Positions 51,219-59,013 of a stretch of 64,000 nt of DNA are shown in pieces. Each line of letters starts with the position of its first letter. Position 1 is the stretch's first letter. The notes beneath the pieces were generated by a model. It saw only the letters and a list, made by a program, of their open reading frames with translations. It was not told where the DNA came from and ran no database searches. The position numbers and the translations under genes are program-made. Source of the DNA: Planctomycetaceae bacterium (lineage in GTDB: Bacteria > Planctomycetota > Phycisphaerae > SM23-33). The stretch is taken from positions 1-64,000 of the forward strand of contig JAJFVE010000148.1 of NCBI GenBank assembly GCA_021371965.1. Direction: 5' to 3'.

Positions 51219-52583
51219 ATGGAGAATGATTTCGCCAAGGATGTATTTCCGTGCAACTCGATGGACGCTGCGCCGGCGCGGCTTCGGCTGGCCGGGCTGT
51301 ACCCGCAGCGGCAGGAGGGGCTCTGGATGCAGCGCATCAAGATTCTCGGCGGGCGGCTCAGCGGGACCCAGTGGCAGTCGCTGGCGGAACTGGCCGAGCG
51401 CTTCACCCCCGACACGCCGCTGCACCTGACGACGCGGCAGGACATCGAGTTTCATAATTTGCCTGCCGCCGGCGTGCTCGAACTGCAGGCCGCGCTGGTA
51501 GCCGCCGGCTTCACCGGCGCCGGCGCCTGCGGCGACACCGTCCGCAACATCACGATCGACCCGGCCTCGGGCGCCCTGGACGACAGCGTGGACCTGGCGC
51601 CACTGGCGTGGCTAATTCGCCGCCTGCTCGAAGGCACGCAAGGCGTGGGCGAGCTGCCCCGCAAGTTCAAGATCAGTCTGTCCTCATCCGCCGCGGCCGA
51701 CGCGCAGCCGTTCATCAACGATATGGGCTTCATCGCCATCAAGAACGCCGCCGGCGAGTGGGGCTTCCGCGTGATCGTGGCCGGTTCGCTCGGGGCGCTG
51801 CCGGCGACGGGCATCGAGTTCAGCGCGTTCGTCCCGGCCGCGGACGTGCTGCCGCTGACGGCCGCGGCGCTGGAACTCTTCATAGCCGAAGGCGACCGCA
51901 CCAACCGCCGCAAGGCCCGTCTGCGCCACGTGCGACAGCGCCTGGGCGACGAGGCGTTCAAGAGCGCCCTGACGGAGCGGTTCAACGCCATCGCTGCAAC
52001 GCGGGTGTTCGAGTGGCCGCCGATGCCGGTTGTCGCGACGGGCCTTCGCGCGCAGCTTTCGCTCTGCTTTGCCGGCGGCGACATTTCACCAGAGCAGGCG
52101 CGGGCGCTGGGCGAACTGGCCGACGAAGGCTGCCTCGTGCGGGTGGGCAATCAGCATCGCGTCGCGATCTTCGCGGCGGATCATTTCCGCCTGCTGCGCA
52201 GCCTGGGGCGCTATCAGGTTCTGGCTGCGGCGATGAATGAGCCGGCGGCCTTTATCTCCTGCCCCGGCAACCGGTGGTGCGTGCACGGGTTGACCGACAC
52301 TGTTACAGCCGCGGCGGCCATTCGCGACGCATTGGGCTCGCGGCTGGCGCAGGGCACGACCGTCGGCGTTTCGGGATGCCCCAACGGCTGCAGCCACTCC
52401 GCCGTGACGGACATCGGCCTGGTCGGTGGCCGCAGCGACGGCGTCGACGCCTACACGCTCACGGTTGGCGGCGGCATGGGGCGCAGCGACCAGCTCGGTC
52501 GCCTGTTGGGGCGGAAGCTCAGCGTCGCGCAGGTGGTGGAAGAGCTTCGCCGCCACCTCGACGCGGCGGGGCAGGGCGGGTGA
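51219..52583 (+). CDS. Ferredoxin-type nitrite/sulfite reductase (siroheme, 4Fe-4S)
   Basis: A 454-residue member of the siroheme-dependent nitrite/sulfite reductase family. N-terminal ferrodoxin-like half-domains include LHLTTRQDIEFHNLP. The cluster/siroheme ligands are in CPGNRWC (C-x5-C) and SGCPNGCSHS (C-x3-C), in the normal order. The length is shorter than plant-type enzymes (~550-600), mainly at the N-terminus. ATG at 51219 has AAGGAAA upstream, and the more upstream ATG lies in a repeat. The gene is followed after 10 bp by an APS/PAPS reductase gene, so sulfite reduction is the likely reaction (sulfite to sulfide with reduced ferredoxin). Confidence 0.86.
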   Translation: MENDFAKDVFPCNSMDAAPARLRLAGLYPQRQEGLWMQRIKILGGRLSGTQWQSLAELAERFTPDTPLHLTTRQDIEFHNLPAAGVLELQAALVAAGFTGAGACGDTVRNITIDPASGALDDSVDLAPLAWLIRRLLEGTQGVGELPRKFKISLSSSAAADAQPFINDMGFIAIKNAAGEWGFRVIVAGSLGALPATGIEFSAFVPAADVLPLTAAALELFIAEGDRTNRRKARLRHVRQRLGDEAFKSALTERFNAIAATRVFEWPPMPVVATGLRAQLSLCFAGGDISPEQARALGELADEGCLVRVGNQHRVAIFAADHFRLLRSLGRYQVLAAAMNEPAAFISCPGNRWCVHGLTDTVTAAAAIRDALGSRLAQGTTVGVSGCPNGCSHSAVTDIGLVGGRSDGVDAYTLTVGGGMGRSDQLGRLLGRKLSVAQVVEELRRHLDAAGQGG

Positions 52584-52593
52584 TGGAGGCTGT

Positions 52594-53337
52594 ATGCTTG
52601 AGACACGGATGAACATCGAGGACGTGGACCTGGCGGCCCTGGAGGCGATGGCGCCGCAGGAGCTGATCCGCTTCGCCGTGGAGAACTTCGGCCAGCGCTG
52701 CGCCATCGGCACGTCGCTGCAGAAGACCGGCGTGATCATCATCGACATGGCCGCGGCGCTGGCGCGGCCGTACCGCGTGTTCTTCGTCGACACGCTGCAC
52801 AACTTTCCCGAGACGTACGAGCTGCTCGATGAGATCGAAAAGCGCTACGCCATCGCCGTCGAGCGGTTCACCCCTGCCCAGGAGGAACTCGACTGGCTGC
52901 ACAAGACCTTCGGCCAGTGGCCGCACTACCTGGCCCGCGAGCATTGCTGCCGAGTGCGCAAGGGCCGCCCGCACGAGCGGGCGATGGCCACGCTGGACGT
53001 CTGGATCTCGGGCCTGCGAAGCGACCAGAGCGACCACCGCCGCGAGCACGCCCGCAAGGCCAGCCTCGAGCCCGCGCCCAAAGGCCGCAAGGTCCTCAAG
53101 ATCAATCCACTGCTGTTCTGGACGAGCGAGCAGGTGGACGAGTACACCACTGCCCACGCCCTGCCGTACAACAAGCTCTACGACTACGTCTCGCCCCTGG
53201 GCGAGCGCTACGGCGTGATCGGCTGCCCCGCCTGCCACATCCCTGTCAAAGAAGAGTTCGGCAAACGAGCCGGCAAGTTCCCCTGGGAACACGGCAAAAA
53301 AGAATGCGGCCTCCACAAGGACGGGGAGGGGATTTAA
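52594..53337 (+). CDS. cysH: APS/PAPS reductase (4Fe-4S type)
   Basis: A 247-residue CysH protein. The PP-loop-like start is FGQRCAIGTSLQKTG. The paired cysteines CCRVRKG (near residue 115) and CPACHI (near 212) are the ligands found in APS reductases with a [4Fe-4S] cluster and are absent from E. coli-type PAPS reductase. The C-terminal active-site motif KKECGLH is present. A GGAGG site precedes ATG at 52594. With the upstream siroheme enzyme it converts adenylylsulfate to sulfite and then sulfide. No ATP sulfurylase or APS kinase gene is in the window, so those steps must be encoded elsewhere. Confidence 0.92.
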   Translation: MLETRMNIEDVDLAALEAMAPQELIRFAVENFGQRCAIGTSLQKTGVIIIDMAAALARPYRVFFVDTLHNFPETYELLDEIEKRYAIAVERFTPAQEELDWLHKTFGQWPHYLAREHCCRVRKGRPHERAMATLDVWISGLRSDQSDHRREHARKASLEPAPKGRKVLKINPLLFWTSEQVDEYTTAHALPYNKLYDYVSPLGERYGVIGCPACHIPVKEEFGKRAGKFPWEHGKKECGLHKDGEGI

Positions 53338-53558
53338 CCGCGGAGGACGCAGAGGCCGCAGAGAGTAAAGAGGCTATGTATGCGGTGTCCCCCGTCGCCG
53401 CAAGGCGACCCTGGAGTGCGGCGGCAGCGACGCCGCCATGGATGTTTTTCAGACGAGGCAAAGCCGTGCTGTGCCAAGACTTTTATCCTTGGCACAGAAA
53501 GACGCTCCACTCTATATTATCCCCAGCCCGCTTCAGCGGGCCTACAGGGAGACAAATC
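53338..53558. repeat. Intergenic region with 9-bp repeats and hairpins
   Basis: CGCGGAGGA, CGCAGAGGC and CGCAGAGAG units run in a 9-bp register from about 53339. A GC-rich part with CGCCGCAAGGCGA and GGCGGCAGCGACGCCGCC palindromes follows, then a 10-bp perfect hairpin (CTGTGCCAAG at 53469-53478 and CTTGGCACAG at 53488-53497) and GCCCGCTTCAGCGGGC just before the next gene. No gene is present. Confidence 0.6.
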
Positions 53559-54377
53559 ATGCCAACAGACCTTCTGCAGTTCGACATTGCGGCATTCGTA
53601 AACGAGCAATGCGCTAAGCTGGGGACCAGTCCTGAAATGTTCGGGCTGATCGATCTCAAGCGGAAGGAATCGGTCTGCAAGTCGTTTCGCTTCAAATTGG
53701 CTCCGCAGGAGCGATTGTTACTGGCGGAAGAGGACTTCGCCCTCACCGACAAGGCGCTGTACTACCTGTTCGATCCGGTGCCGCTGCCGTGCATCCTGAC
53801 GGCCGAGGTCGAAAGTGATGAAGGCACGCCTACGCTGAAGGTCAACGACTCTACGATCGGCTGGAACAAGACTACGCGATACGCCGGAATGCTGCTGGAG
53901 TTGGGGCGAAGAATTCGCCGCTCCTTGCTTACGCGGACGGATGATCGCTGGCGAAAACTGATGACCGATATCAGTGATAAAAATCTTATCGACTCTGCCG
54001 CCAAGGCCACGTTTGACGGTCTTTCGGCCAAGCGAGTCAGAGAGCGCCTCGCTTCCGACGGAGCGGACGCGTGGGTGGCATCATTCATGGCCGAGTTCAT
54101 GACCTCCCGACGTCGAGGCAACAATCGGCTGTGGTCTGTTCTGTCCATCGTGGGAGGACTGGCGTTGCTTGGCGTCATGATCCTGTTGATTTCGCTGTCT
54201 TTGACCGGCTCTATCAACATGAGAGGCCGAGGGGCCATCAAATTTCTGGGCGGCGGTGTAATTGCCGGAGTCGTTCTGACGATCAGCGGTATCGTGACGC
54301 TGGTAAAGAGCAAGCCCGCCGGTTCCTCGCGACAATATGCCAACGAATACACCCTTATGATCGAGGCCATTCTTTAG
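53559..54377 (+). CDS. Uncharacterised protein with two C-terminal membrane helices
   Basis: A 272-residue protein. The N-terminal ~195 residues look soluble and mixed alpha/beta (AEEDFALTDKALYYLFDPVP resembles a PH-like strand pattern), followed by two membrane helices near residues 205-227 and 233-255. The Ala-Leu-Tyr-Tyr segment and the overall plan recall bacterial PH-domain/YokE-type proteins with C-terminal helices, but this is a weak impression. ATG at 53559 has AGGGAG seven bases upstream. It is between the cysH and sulfatase genes without an obvious functional link. Confidence 0.6.
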   Translation: MPTDLLQFDIAAFVNEQCAKLGTSPEMFGLIDLKRKESVCKSFRFKLAPQERLLLAEEDFALTDKALYYLFDPVPLPCILTAEVESDEGTPTLKVNDSTIGWNKTTRYAGMLLELGRRIRRSLLTRTDDRWRKLMTDISDKNLIDSAAKATFDGLSAKRVRERLASDGADAWVASFMAEFMTSRRRGNNRLWSVLSIVGGLALLGVMILLISLSLTGSINMRGRGAIKFLGGGVIAGVVLTISGIVTLVKSKPAGSSRQYANEYTLMIEAIL

Positions 54378-54389
54378 TAGTATCCTTCC

Positions 54390-55715
54390 ATGAAACGCCC
54401 GAACATTCTTCTCATTCAATCGGATCAGCACGCCCCGACGGCTTTGAGCTGCCGGGGGAACCCTTATCTTCGCACGCCGAATCTTGATCGGCTGGCGGCC
54501 GGGGGCGTGAGCTTTGCCAACACGTACTGCACTTCGCCGGTGTGTACGCCGGCTCGGGCGTCTATTGCCACCGGCCGCATGCCGCACGAGTTGGGCATCA
54601 ACGTCAACGAGCGGGCCGTGCCGCCGGAAATTCCGACGGTGGGGCACATGGTCACGGCCGCGGGGTACAAGGCCGCATGGGCGGGCAAGTGGCATGTGCC
54701 GGAGAATTATCCCGCCCACGCCGATGAGATCCCGGGCTTCGAGAACCTGCTGTTCGACATGCCCAACGGCTGGCACCTGGGCGTGAACGTGGACGGGCCG
54801 ACGGCCGACCGGGCGATCGAGTTCATCCGCGGCCCGCACGAGCGGCCGTTCCTGCTGACGGCGTCGTTCTACAATCCCCACGACATCTGCTACTGGGTGA
54901 TGGACCAGGGGCACGAGACGTTCAACAAACTGTTCAATCCCGACGTGGCGGAGAAGGACCTGCCGCCGCTGCCGGCGAACTTTGAACTGCCGGACGTCGA
55001 GTCGGAGTTCGTCGAGTTCTGCCGCCATCGCGGGCACTACGGCAACGAGATCGACTGGACGCACACCTGGGACGAGCTGCACTGGCGGCGGTACCTGTAC
55101 GCGTACTACCGGTTCGTCGAGCACACGGATGCGACCATCGGCCGCGTGCTGGACGCCTTGCGCGACAGCGGCCTCGAAGACGAAACGCTGGTGATCTACA
55201 CGTGCGACCACGGCGAGGGCGTCGCCACGCACCGCTGGGTCGTCAAGCTGATGCTCTACGAGAACCCCGTCAAGGTTCCGCTGATCGTGCGATGGCCGGC
55301 GGGCATCACGCGCCGCGGGCTCGACAGCGAGCATATCATCAGCGCCTTGGACGTGCCGGCCACCATCGCCGACTACGCCGGCGCGGCCCTGCCCAAAGAA
55401 TGCGGCGGCGTGAGCCTGCGCGGGATCATCGAGAACCCCTCCTCGCCCGGCCGCGAGTACGCCGTGACCGAACTGCAGCCCGACCCGCAGCGGATGGAAC
55501 ACAAAGGCCGCCTGCTCCGCACAAAGCGGTACAAGTACATGGCCTTTTCGCACGGTCGTAATCCAGAGATGCTCTTTGACATGCAGGCCGACCCGCTCGA
55601 AACGCGCAATCTGGCCGTGCAATCATCCGCGGCCGGCGAACTCGTGCGCCATCGCAAGATGCTGCAGGATTGGGTCGTGCGCACCGGCGACGATTTCCGC
55701 GTAGCAGGTTCATGA
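54390..55715 (+). CDS. Formylglycine-dependent sulfatase
   Basis: A 441-residue type I sulfatase. The metal site begins with LLIQSDQHAP, and the modified cysteine is in CTPARASIATGR (C-x-P-x-R, Cys near residue 52), converted to formylglycine by a maturase encoded elsewhere. Further ligands are in AWAGKWHVP and TCDHGEGV. There is no signal peptide, so it may be cytoplasmic and act on imported sulfated fragments. It lies 12 bp after the membrane protein gene. Planctomycetes use such sulfatases on sulfated polysaccharides. Substrate choice is not predictable here. Confidence 0.93.
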   Translation: MKRPNILLIQSDQHAPTALSCRGNPYLRTPNLDRLAAGGVSFANTYCTSPVCTPARASIATGRMPHELGINVNERAVPPEIPTVGHMVTAAGYKAAWAGKWHVPENYPAHADEIPGFENLLFDMPNGWHLGVNVDGPTADRAIEFIRGPHERPFLLTASFYNPHDICYWVMDQGHETFNKLFNPDVAEKDLPPLPANFELPDVESEFVEFCRHRGHYGNEIDWTHTWDELHWRRYLYAYYRFVEHTDATIGRVLDALRDSGLEDETLVIYTCDHGEGVATHRWVVKLMLYENPVKVPLIVRWPAGITRRGLDSEHIISALDVPATIADYAGAALPKECGGVSLRGIIENPSSPGREYAVTELQPDPQRMEHKGRLLRTKRYKYMAFSHGRNPEMLFDMQADPLETRNLAVQSSAAGELVRHRKMLQDWVVRTGDDFRVAGS

Positions 55716-55767
55716 TTCGCCCAAAGAGAACACGAATGTCACGAATGATATAAGGGCAGGGGGCTCT

Positions 55768-56060
55768 GGGTGCCATGGCGGCCGTTGCTCAGCCGCCATG
55801 TCCCTGATCTTGAATGCGAGCATGGCGGCTGGACAACGGCCATGGCACCCGAGCAGGGGCGTCTTCGCCCGGAACGGGCGACAGAATTTAGCCGGGGGCG
55901 TCAGCCCCCGGAAATGTTCCCCCTCACGCCAGAGCCCCGAAGGGGCGAAAGGCTTCTCCGGCTCACAAGAAACCTGTCGCCCCTCCGGGGCTCTTATCAA
56001 TTGAAAGGCGGTTTCCGGGGGCTGACGCCCCCGGCTAAATTCTGTCGCCCCGTCGGGGCG
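55768..56060. repeat. Nested-palindrome element with perfect 36-bp terminal inverted repeats
   Basis: Bases 55879-55914 and 56012-56047 are perfect inverted copies (36 of 36 by eye), each containing CCGGGGGC-GCCCCCGG. Between them are CCCCGAAGGGGC and GCCCCTCCGGGGC modules, and outside are CGCCCGGAACGGGCG and CGCCCCGTCGGGGCG. A second inverted repeat, GGGTGCCATGGC...GCCATGGCACCC (55768-55850), is attached on the left. It occupies most of the gap between two convergent genes. No coding content. Confidence 0.85.
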
Positions 56061-56145
56061 AAGAGCGTTCGCGGGCACAATGCTCTCCGGCGCGCCCTTG
56101 GCTGGCGTCCGCTCTGCTTTCGTTTCCTTGCCCCGGCGCGAAGAC

Positions 56146-58338
56146 TCACTTCTTCCTGATAAGCAGATAGTTGATCCGCGTCAGGCGCCCTGCTCGGAGG
56201 CGGTCGTGGCTCTTGAGGGTCAGGCGGCCGTCTTTGACCTCGACGGCCTTGGCAATCTCGCGGTGCTCGCCCTTGTTGAGCACGAGGTCTTTGCAGAACT
56301 CCACGTCGTTGGCCACGATCGTGCCGTTCTCGATCTTGCCCTCGGCGTCGCCGATGCAGACCGTCACGTCATACGTGCCGTTATCCAGCAGAATGCTCCA
56401 CGTTGCCCCGGGCATGAACGCCACCTGCGTGCTCTTGAGCGGGTCCGTCCCCCTGCGCCGCGCAGCCGAGGCCGTCATATCTACGTTCCAGCCATACGCG
56501 CGGTCGCCGTGCACGCCGAACAACTCGCCGCTGTCGGCCATGTAGCCCTCGATGGCTGCGTCCTTGGGACCGAAGTTGATCTTGATCCCGCCGCCGGCGT
56601 CGCCTGAGACGCGCGTGAGGGTCACGGTTTTTGCCGCGCCCGGGACCGGGCCCTTTTCCGTCCACGTGCGGGCGGTCAAGACGGTGGTGGCCTTGAGCGT
56701 CAGCGGCTTGTCATAGATCGCCGACGCCGCGGTGGGCTGCGAACCATCCAGCGTGTGACGGATGACGGCGCCCTTGAGCAGCGGGCGCAACTCGACGGAG
56801 CCCTGGCCGACGAAGACCGTGCGGCCGACCTGGCCGTCCACGATGATCTGCGCGGCATAAAGCTCTTGCCGCAGCGAATCGACCGCCGCCTTCAGGCGCG
56901 CCAGGATATCGGCGCTCTGCTGCGAGAGACCGGTCTTGCCTTCGACGGGTCCCATGACACCCTGGATCTTCTCTATGGTCTTGGCTGCCTGTGTTTCGAC
57001 GGATTGGAAGTCCGCCAGCGTTGCTTGTCCGGCGAGGGCCTTTTGCCGCTGCTCGCTGCAGGCGGCCACGATCTGGAGATACAGGTCCTTCGTACCGCTG
57101 TGCAGCACCTTGTCGAGATCCGGTGGGTCCAGGCGGATCAGTCGGCCGTCGCCGGCCTTGAGACCTTCCATCGCGACCGTCCAGGCCGGTTGAATGATGC
57201 GCACGCTGTTGGCCGCGGCGCCGGGGGGCGGCAGGATCTCTACCACGTTAGCGCCCGGGCCAAAAGTGAGGTGCGCGGTGCGGGCGGGCGCTTCGGGGTT
57301 GCGGGTGAAATTCGTGCGCTTGTCGACGACCATCACGTAGGCGGGCTTGCTCTTGCCGGCCTTGAAGTTCTCGTAGCCGCCTTCGACGACCAGCACTCCG
57401 GCCAGCAGCGAATCGTCCATGCTCTCGATGAGTTTGCCGGGGCCCACGTCGAGAGCGCCGTAGGGTTTGTCGCCGCCGCCGGCGGTGTGATACACGCCGA
57501 TGCTGCGGCAGCCGAAGACGTGCTTGCCAACGACCTGGTTGATGTACGCGCCGACCTCGGCGTTGGTCCGGTAGACGTTGCCGGTCTTGGGGTTCCACTG
57601 CGGGCGCTTGCCGGAGGCGGAATAGGCGAAGGACATCACGCCCGAGGCCCCGTACGCTACGGCCGCATAGTTCTGGAAGCGGATCTCGCTGTCGGCGACG
57701 GATTCGCGTTCGGCCAGGGCGGCGTAGATCGGCCAGAAGGTCATGTTGAGCTTGTTGGCGTTGAGGCGGTCGCCCTCGAGCGAGTTGCAGTAATTCATGC
57801 GCTTGATGTGGTCGGGCCCTTTGTTGTTATAGCCGAAGGCGTAATTCTGCGTGCTCAGCACGGGCATGGGCGTGCGGGCCTGGTGGCCGGGGTTGGGGTT
57901 CTCGGCCAGGTACGCGATGAGCGTCGGGTGGGCTTCCTTGAGCCAGCCGGCGCACGCCAGGGTCTGCCGCGGAAGGCCCGAGGCGTTGTCCCAGAGGTTG
58001 AACCCGATCACGGATGGGTGCTTGAAAACCTTGTCGCCCAGGGCCTGGAGCTTGGGCAGGTCGTACCAGATGGCCGCGACCATGATCTTCATGTCGTTGG
58101 CCTTGGCGTTGTCGAGCCCGCCGGCGCCGTCCATGAGGACGTTGAACCCGGCCGCCTTGGCGGTGGCGTAGAACTCGCTGCTGTAGTCATGCCCGGTGCG
58201 GTAATGGAAGCCCACCATCGCCCACTCCCGCAGCGAAAACCGCTTCATGCAATCCAGAGGCGGATGAAGGGGTTCATAGGCCCCAGCAGGAAGAGCGAAA
58301 AATCCAACCAGCAACGCCAACAATGCCGTGCGAATCAT
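56146..58338 (-). CDS. Large secreted carbohydrate-related protein (hydrolase-like barrel, CHB_HEX_C-like and malectin-like domains)
   Basis: A 730-residue protein with a signal peptide (residues 1-20). Residues ~30-330 look like a TIM-barrel-type domain (REWAMVGFHYRTGHD, AAGFNVLMDGAGGL, PSVIGFNLWDNASG). Residues ~330-440 are beta-rich. Residues ~505-580 have the pattern of the chitobiase/hexosaminidase C-terminal module (RHTLDGSQPTAASAIY). Residues ~590-725 resemble malectin-like carbohydrate-binding modules (GGGIKINFGP, YMADSGELFGV, YDVTVCIGDAEG). ATG at 58338 has AGGAG six bases upstream. It probably binds and acts on glycans outside the cytoplasm. Catalytic residues were not identified. 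Confidence 0.65.
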   Translation of the reverse strand: MIRTALLALLVGFFALPAGAYEPLHPPLDCMKRFSLREWAMVGFHYRTGHDYSSEFYATAKAAGFNVLMDGAGGLDNAKANDMKIMVAAIWYDLPKLQALGDKVFKHPSVIGFNLWDNASGLPRQTLACAGWLKEAHPTLIAYLAENPNPGHQARTPMPVLSTQNYAFGYNNKGPDHIKRMNYCNSLEGDRLNANKLNMTFWPIYAALAERESVADSEIRFQNYAAVAYGASGVMSFAYSASGKRPQWNPKTGNVYRTNAEVGAYINQVVGKHVFGCRSIGVYHTAGGGDKPYGALDVGPGKLIESMDDSLLAGVLVVEGGYENFKAGKSKPAYVMVVDKRTNFTRNPEAPARTAHLTFGPGANVVEILPPPGAAANSVRIIQPAWTVAMEGLKAGDGRLIRLDPPDLDKVLHSGTKDLYLQIVAACSEQRQKALAGQATLADFQSVETQAAKTIEKIQGVMGPVEGKTGLSQQSADILARLKAAVDSLRQELYAAQIIVDGQVGRTVFVGQGSVELRPLLKGAVIRHTLDGSQPTAASAIYDKPLTLKATTVLTARTWTEKGPVPGAAKTVTLTRVSGDAGGGIKINFGPKDAAIEGYMADSGELFGVHGDRAYGWNVDMTASAARRRGTDPLKSTQVAFMPGATWSILLDNGTYDVTVCIGDAEGKIENGTIVANDVEFCKDLVLNKGEHREIAKAVEVKDGRLTLKSHDRLRAGRLTRINYLLIRKK

Positions 58339-58417
58339 GAGCGACTCCTGAGAAGTTTCCATAAACGGAACACTTCTTCCTAGCTGGGGTGTCGCCCGCT
58401 ATGGGTGGAACAAGAAC

Positions 58418-58708
58418 CTACTTCCTGCCGTGCCAGTAGCCGGGCTTTCGGTGCAAGTGCATTACTGCCAGAACTTTCACATGCTGCGGGTGAATATGAT
58501 AGATGATGCCGTAGGGGAAATGAGTGATCCGGCAACGCCGAGTGCGATGGCCCAACAAGGGCCAAGCGAGAGGGTTTGTCAATATGCGGTCAACGGTCTG
58601 GCGCGATTCCCATGCAAACTCGAATCCAAGTCCCGGCGCCTGCTGATTGTAATAATCAATTGCTTCGTTCAGTTCCTTTTCCGCAGCCGGATGGAATTCG
58701 ACATGCAC
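58418..58708 (-). CDS. ParE/RelE-superfamily toxin
   Basis: A 96-residue protein with the ParE plan: helices in EFHPAAEKELNEAIDYY, then PGLGFEFAWESRQTVDRI, a basic strand GHRTRRCRITHFPYGIIYHI and a final HVKVLAVMHLHRKPGYW. Toxins of this group poison gyrase (ParE) or cut mRNA on the ribosome (RelE). It follows the antitoxin gene by 5 bp, the standard order. All core segments appear intact, so the module may be active. Confidence 0.87.
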   Translation of the reverse strand: MHVEFHPAAEKELNEAIDYYNQQAPGLGFEFAWESRQTVDRILTNPLAWPLLGHRTRRCRITHFPYGIIYHIHPQHVKVLAVMHLHRKPGYWHGRK

Positions 58709-58713
58709 GGCGC

Positions 58714-58935
58714 TTACCTTTTCTGGTCAATCTTGCGGAAGACTTCTTCTGCAGGAATCCCTTTCACCTGTCCGCTGTCCATCTCGTCGATGCGTCTCTC
58801 CGCTTCTTCAGCCCATGCAGCATCTATCTCGTCACCCCCGGGCCTGTCGAAGCTGGACAGAAGGGCCTCAATCAGTGCTGCCCGCTCGATGGGGGGGAGG
58901 TGCAATGCTCGCTCTTTGATTTCCTGTGCGGTCAT
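58714..58935 (-). CDS. Antitoxin of the addiction module component type
   Basis: A protein of about 73 residues: MTAQEIKERALHLPPIERAA, then ALIEALLSSFDRP, EIDAAWAEEAERRIDEMDSG and IPAEEVFRKI. This is the pattern of TIGR02574-like addiction module antitoxins, which pair with ParE/RelE toxins. The start at 58935 puts the first helix at the usual position, with GGAG nine bases upstream; ATG at 58962 would add nine residues. It lies 5 bp before the toxin gene. Confidence 0.82.
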   Translation of the reverse strand: MTAQEIKERALHLPPIERAALIEALLSSFDRPGGDEIDAAWAEEAERRIDEMDSGQVKGIPAEEVFRKIDQKR

Positions 58936-59013
58936 GGGCTTAGGCTCCAACTTCAACTTCATTTTACCGCAGGCAAAGATGGTTGGCAATTTGTTCAACG
59001 CCTTACGGCGTCA

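Noticed and set aside
53469..53497. Hairpin CTGTGCCAAG/CTTGGCACAG considered as a terminator of the cys operon
   Set aside because: No T-run follows; it is kept only as a hairpin in the repeat-rich gap.
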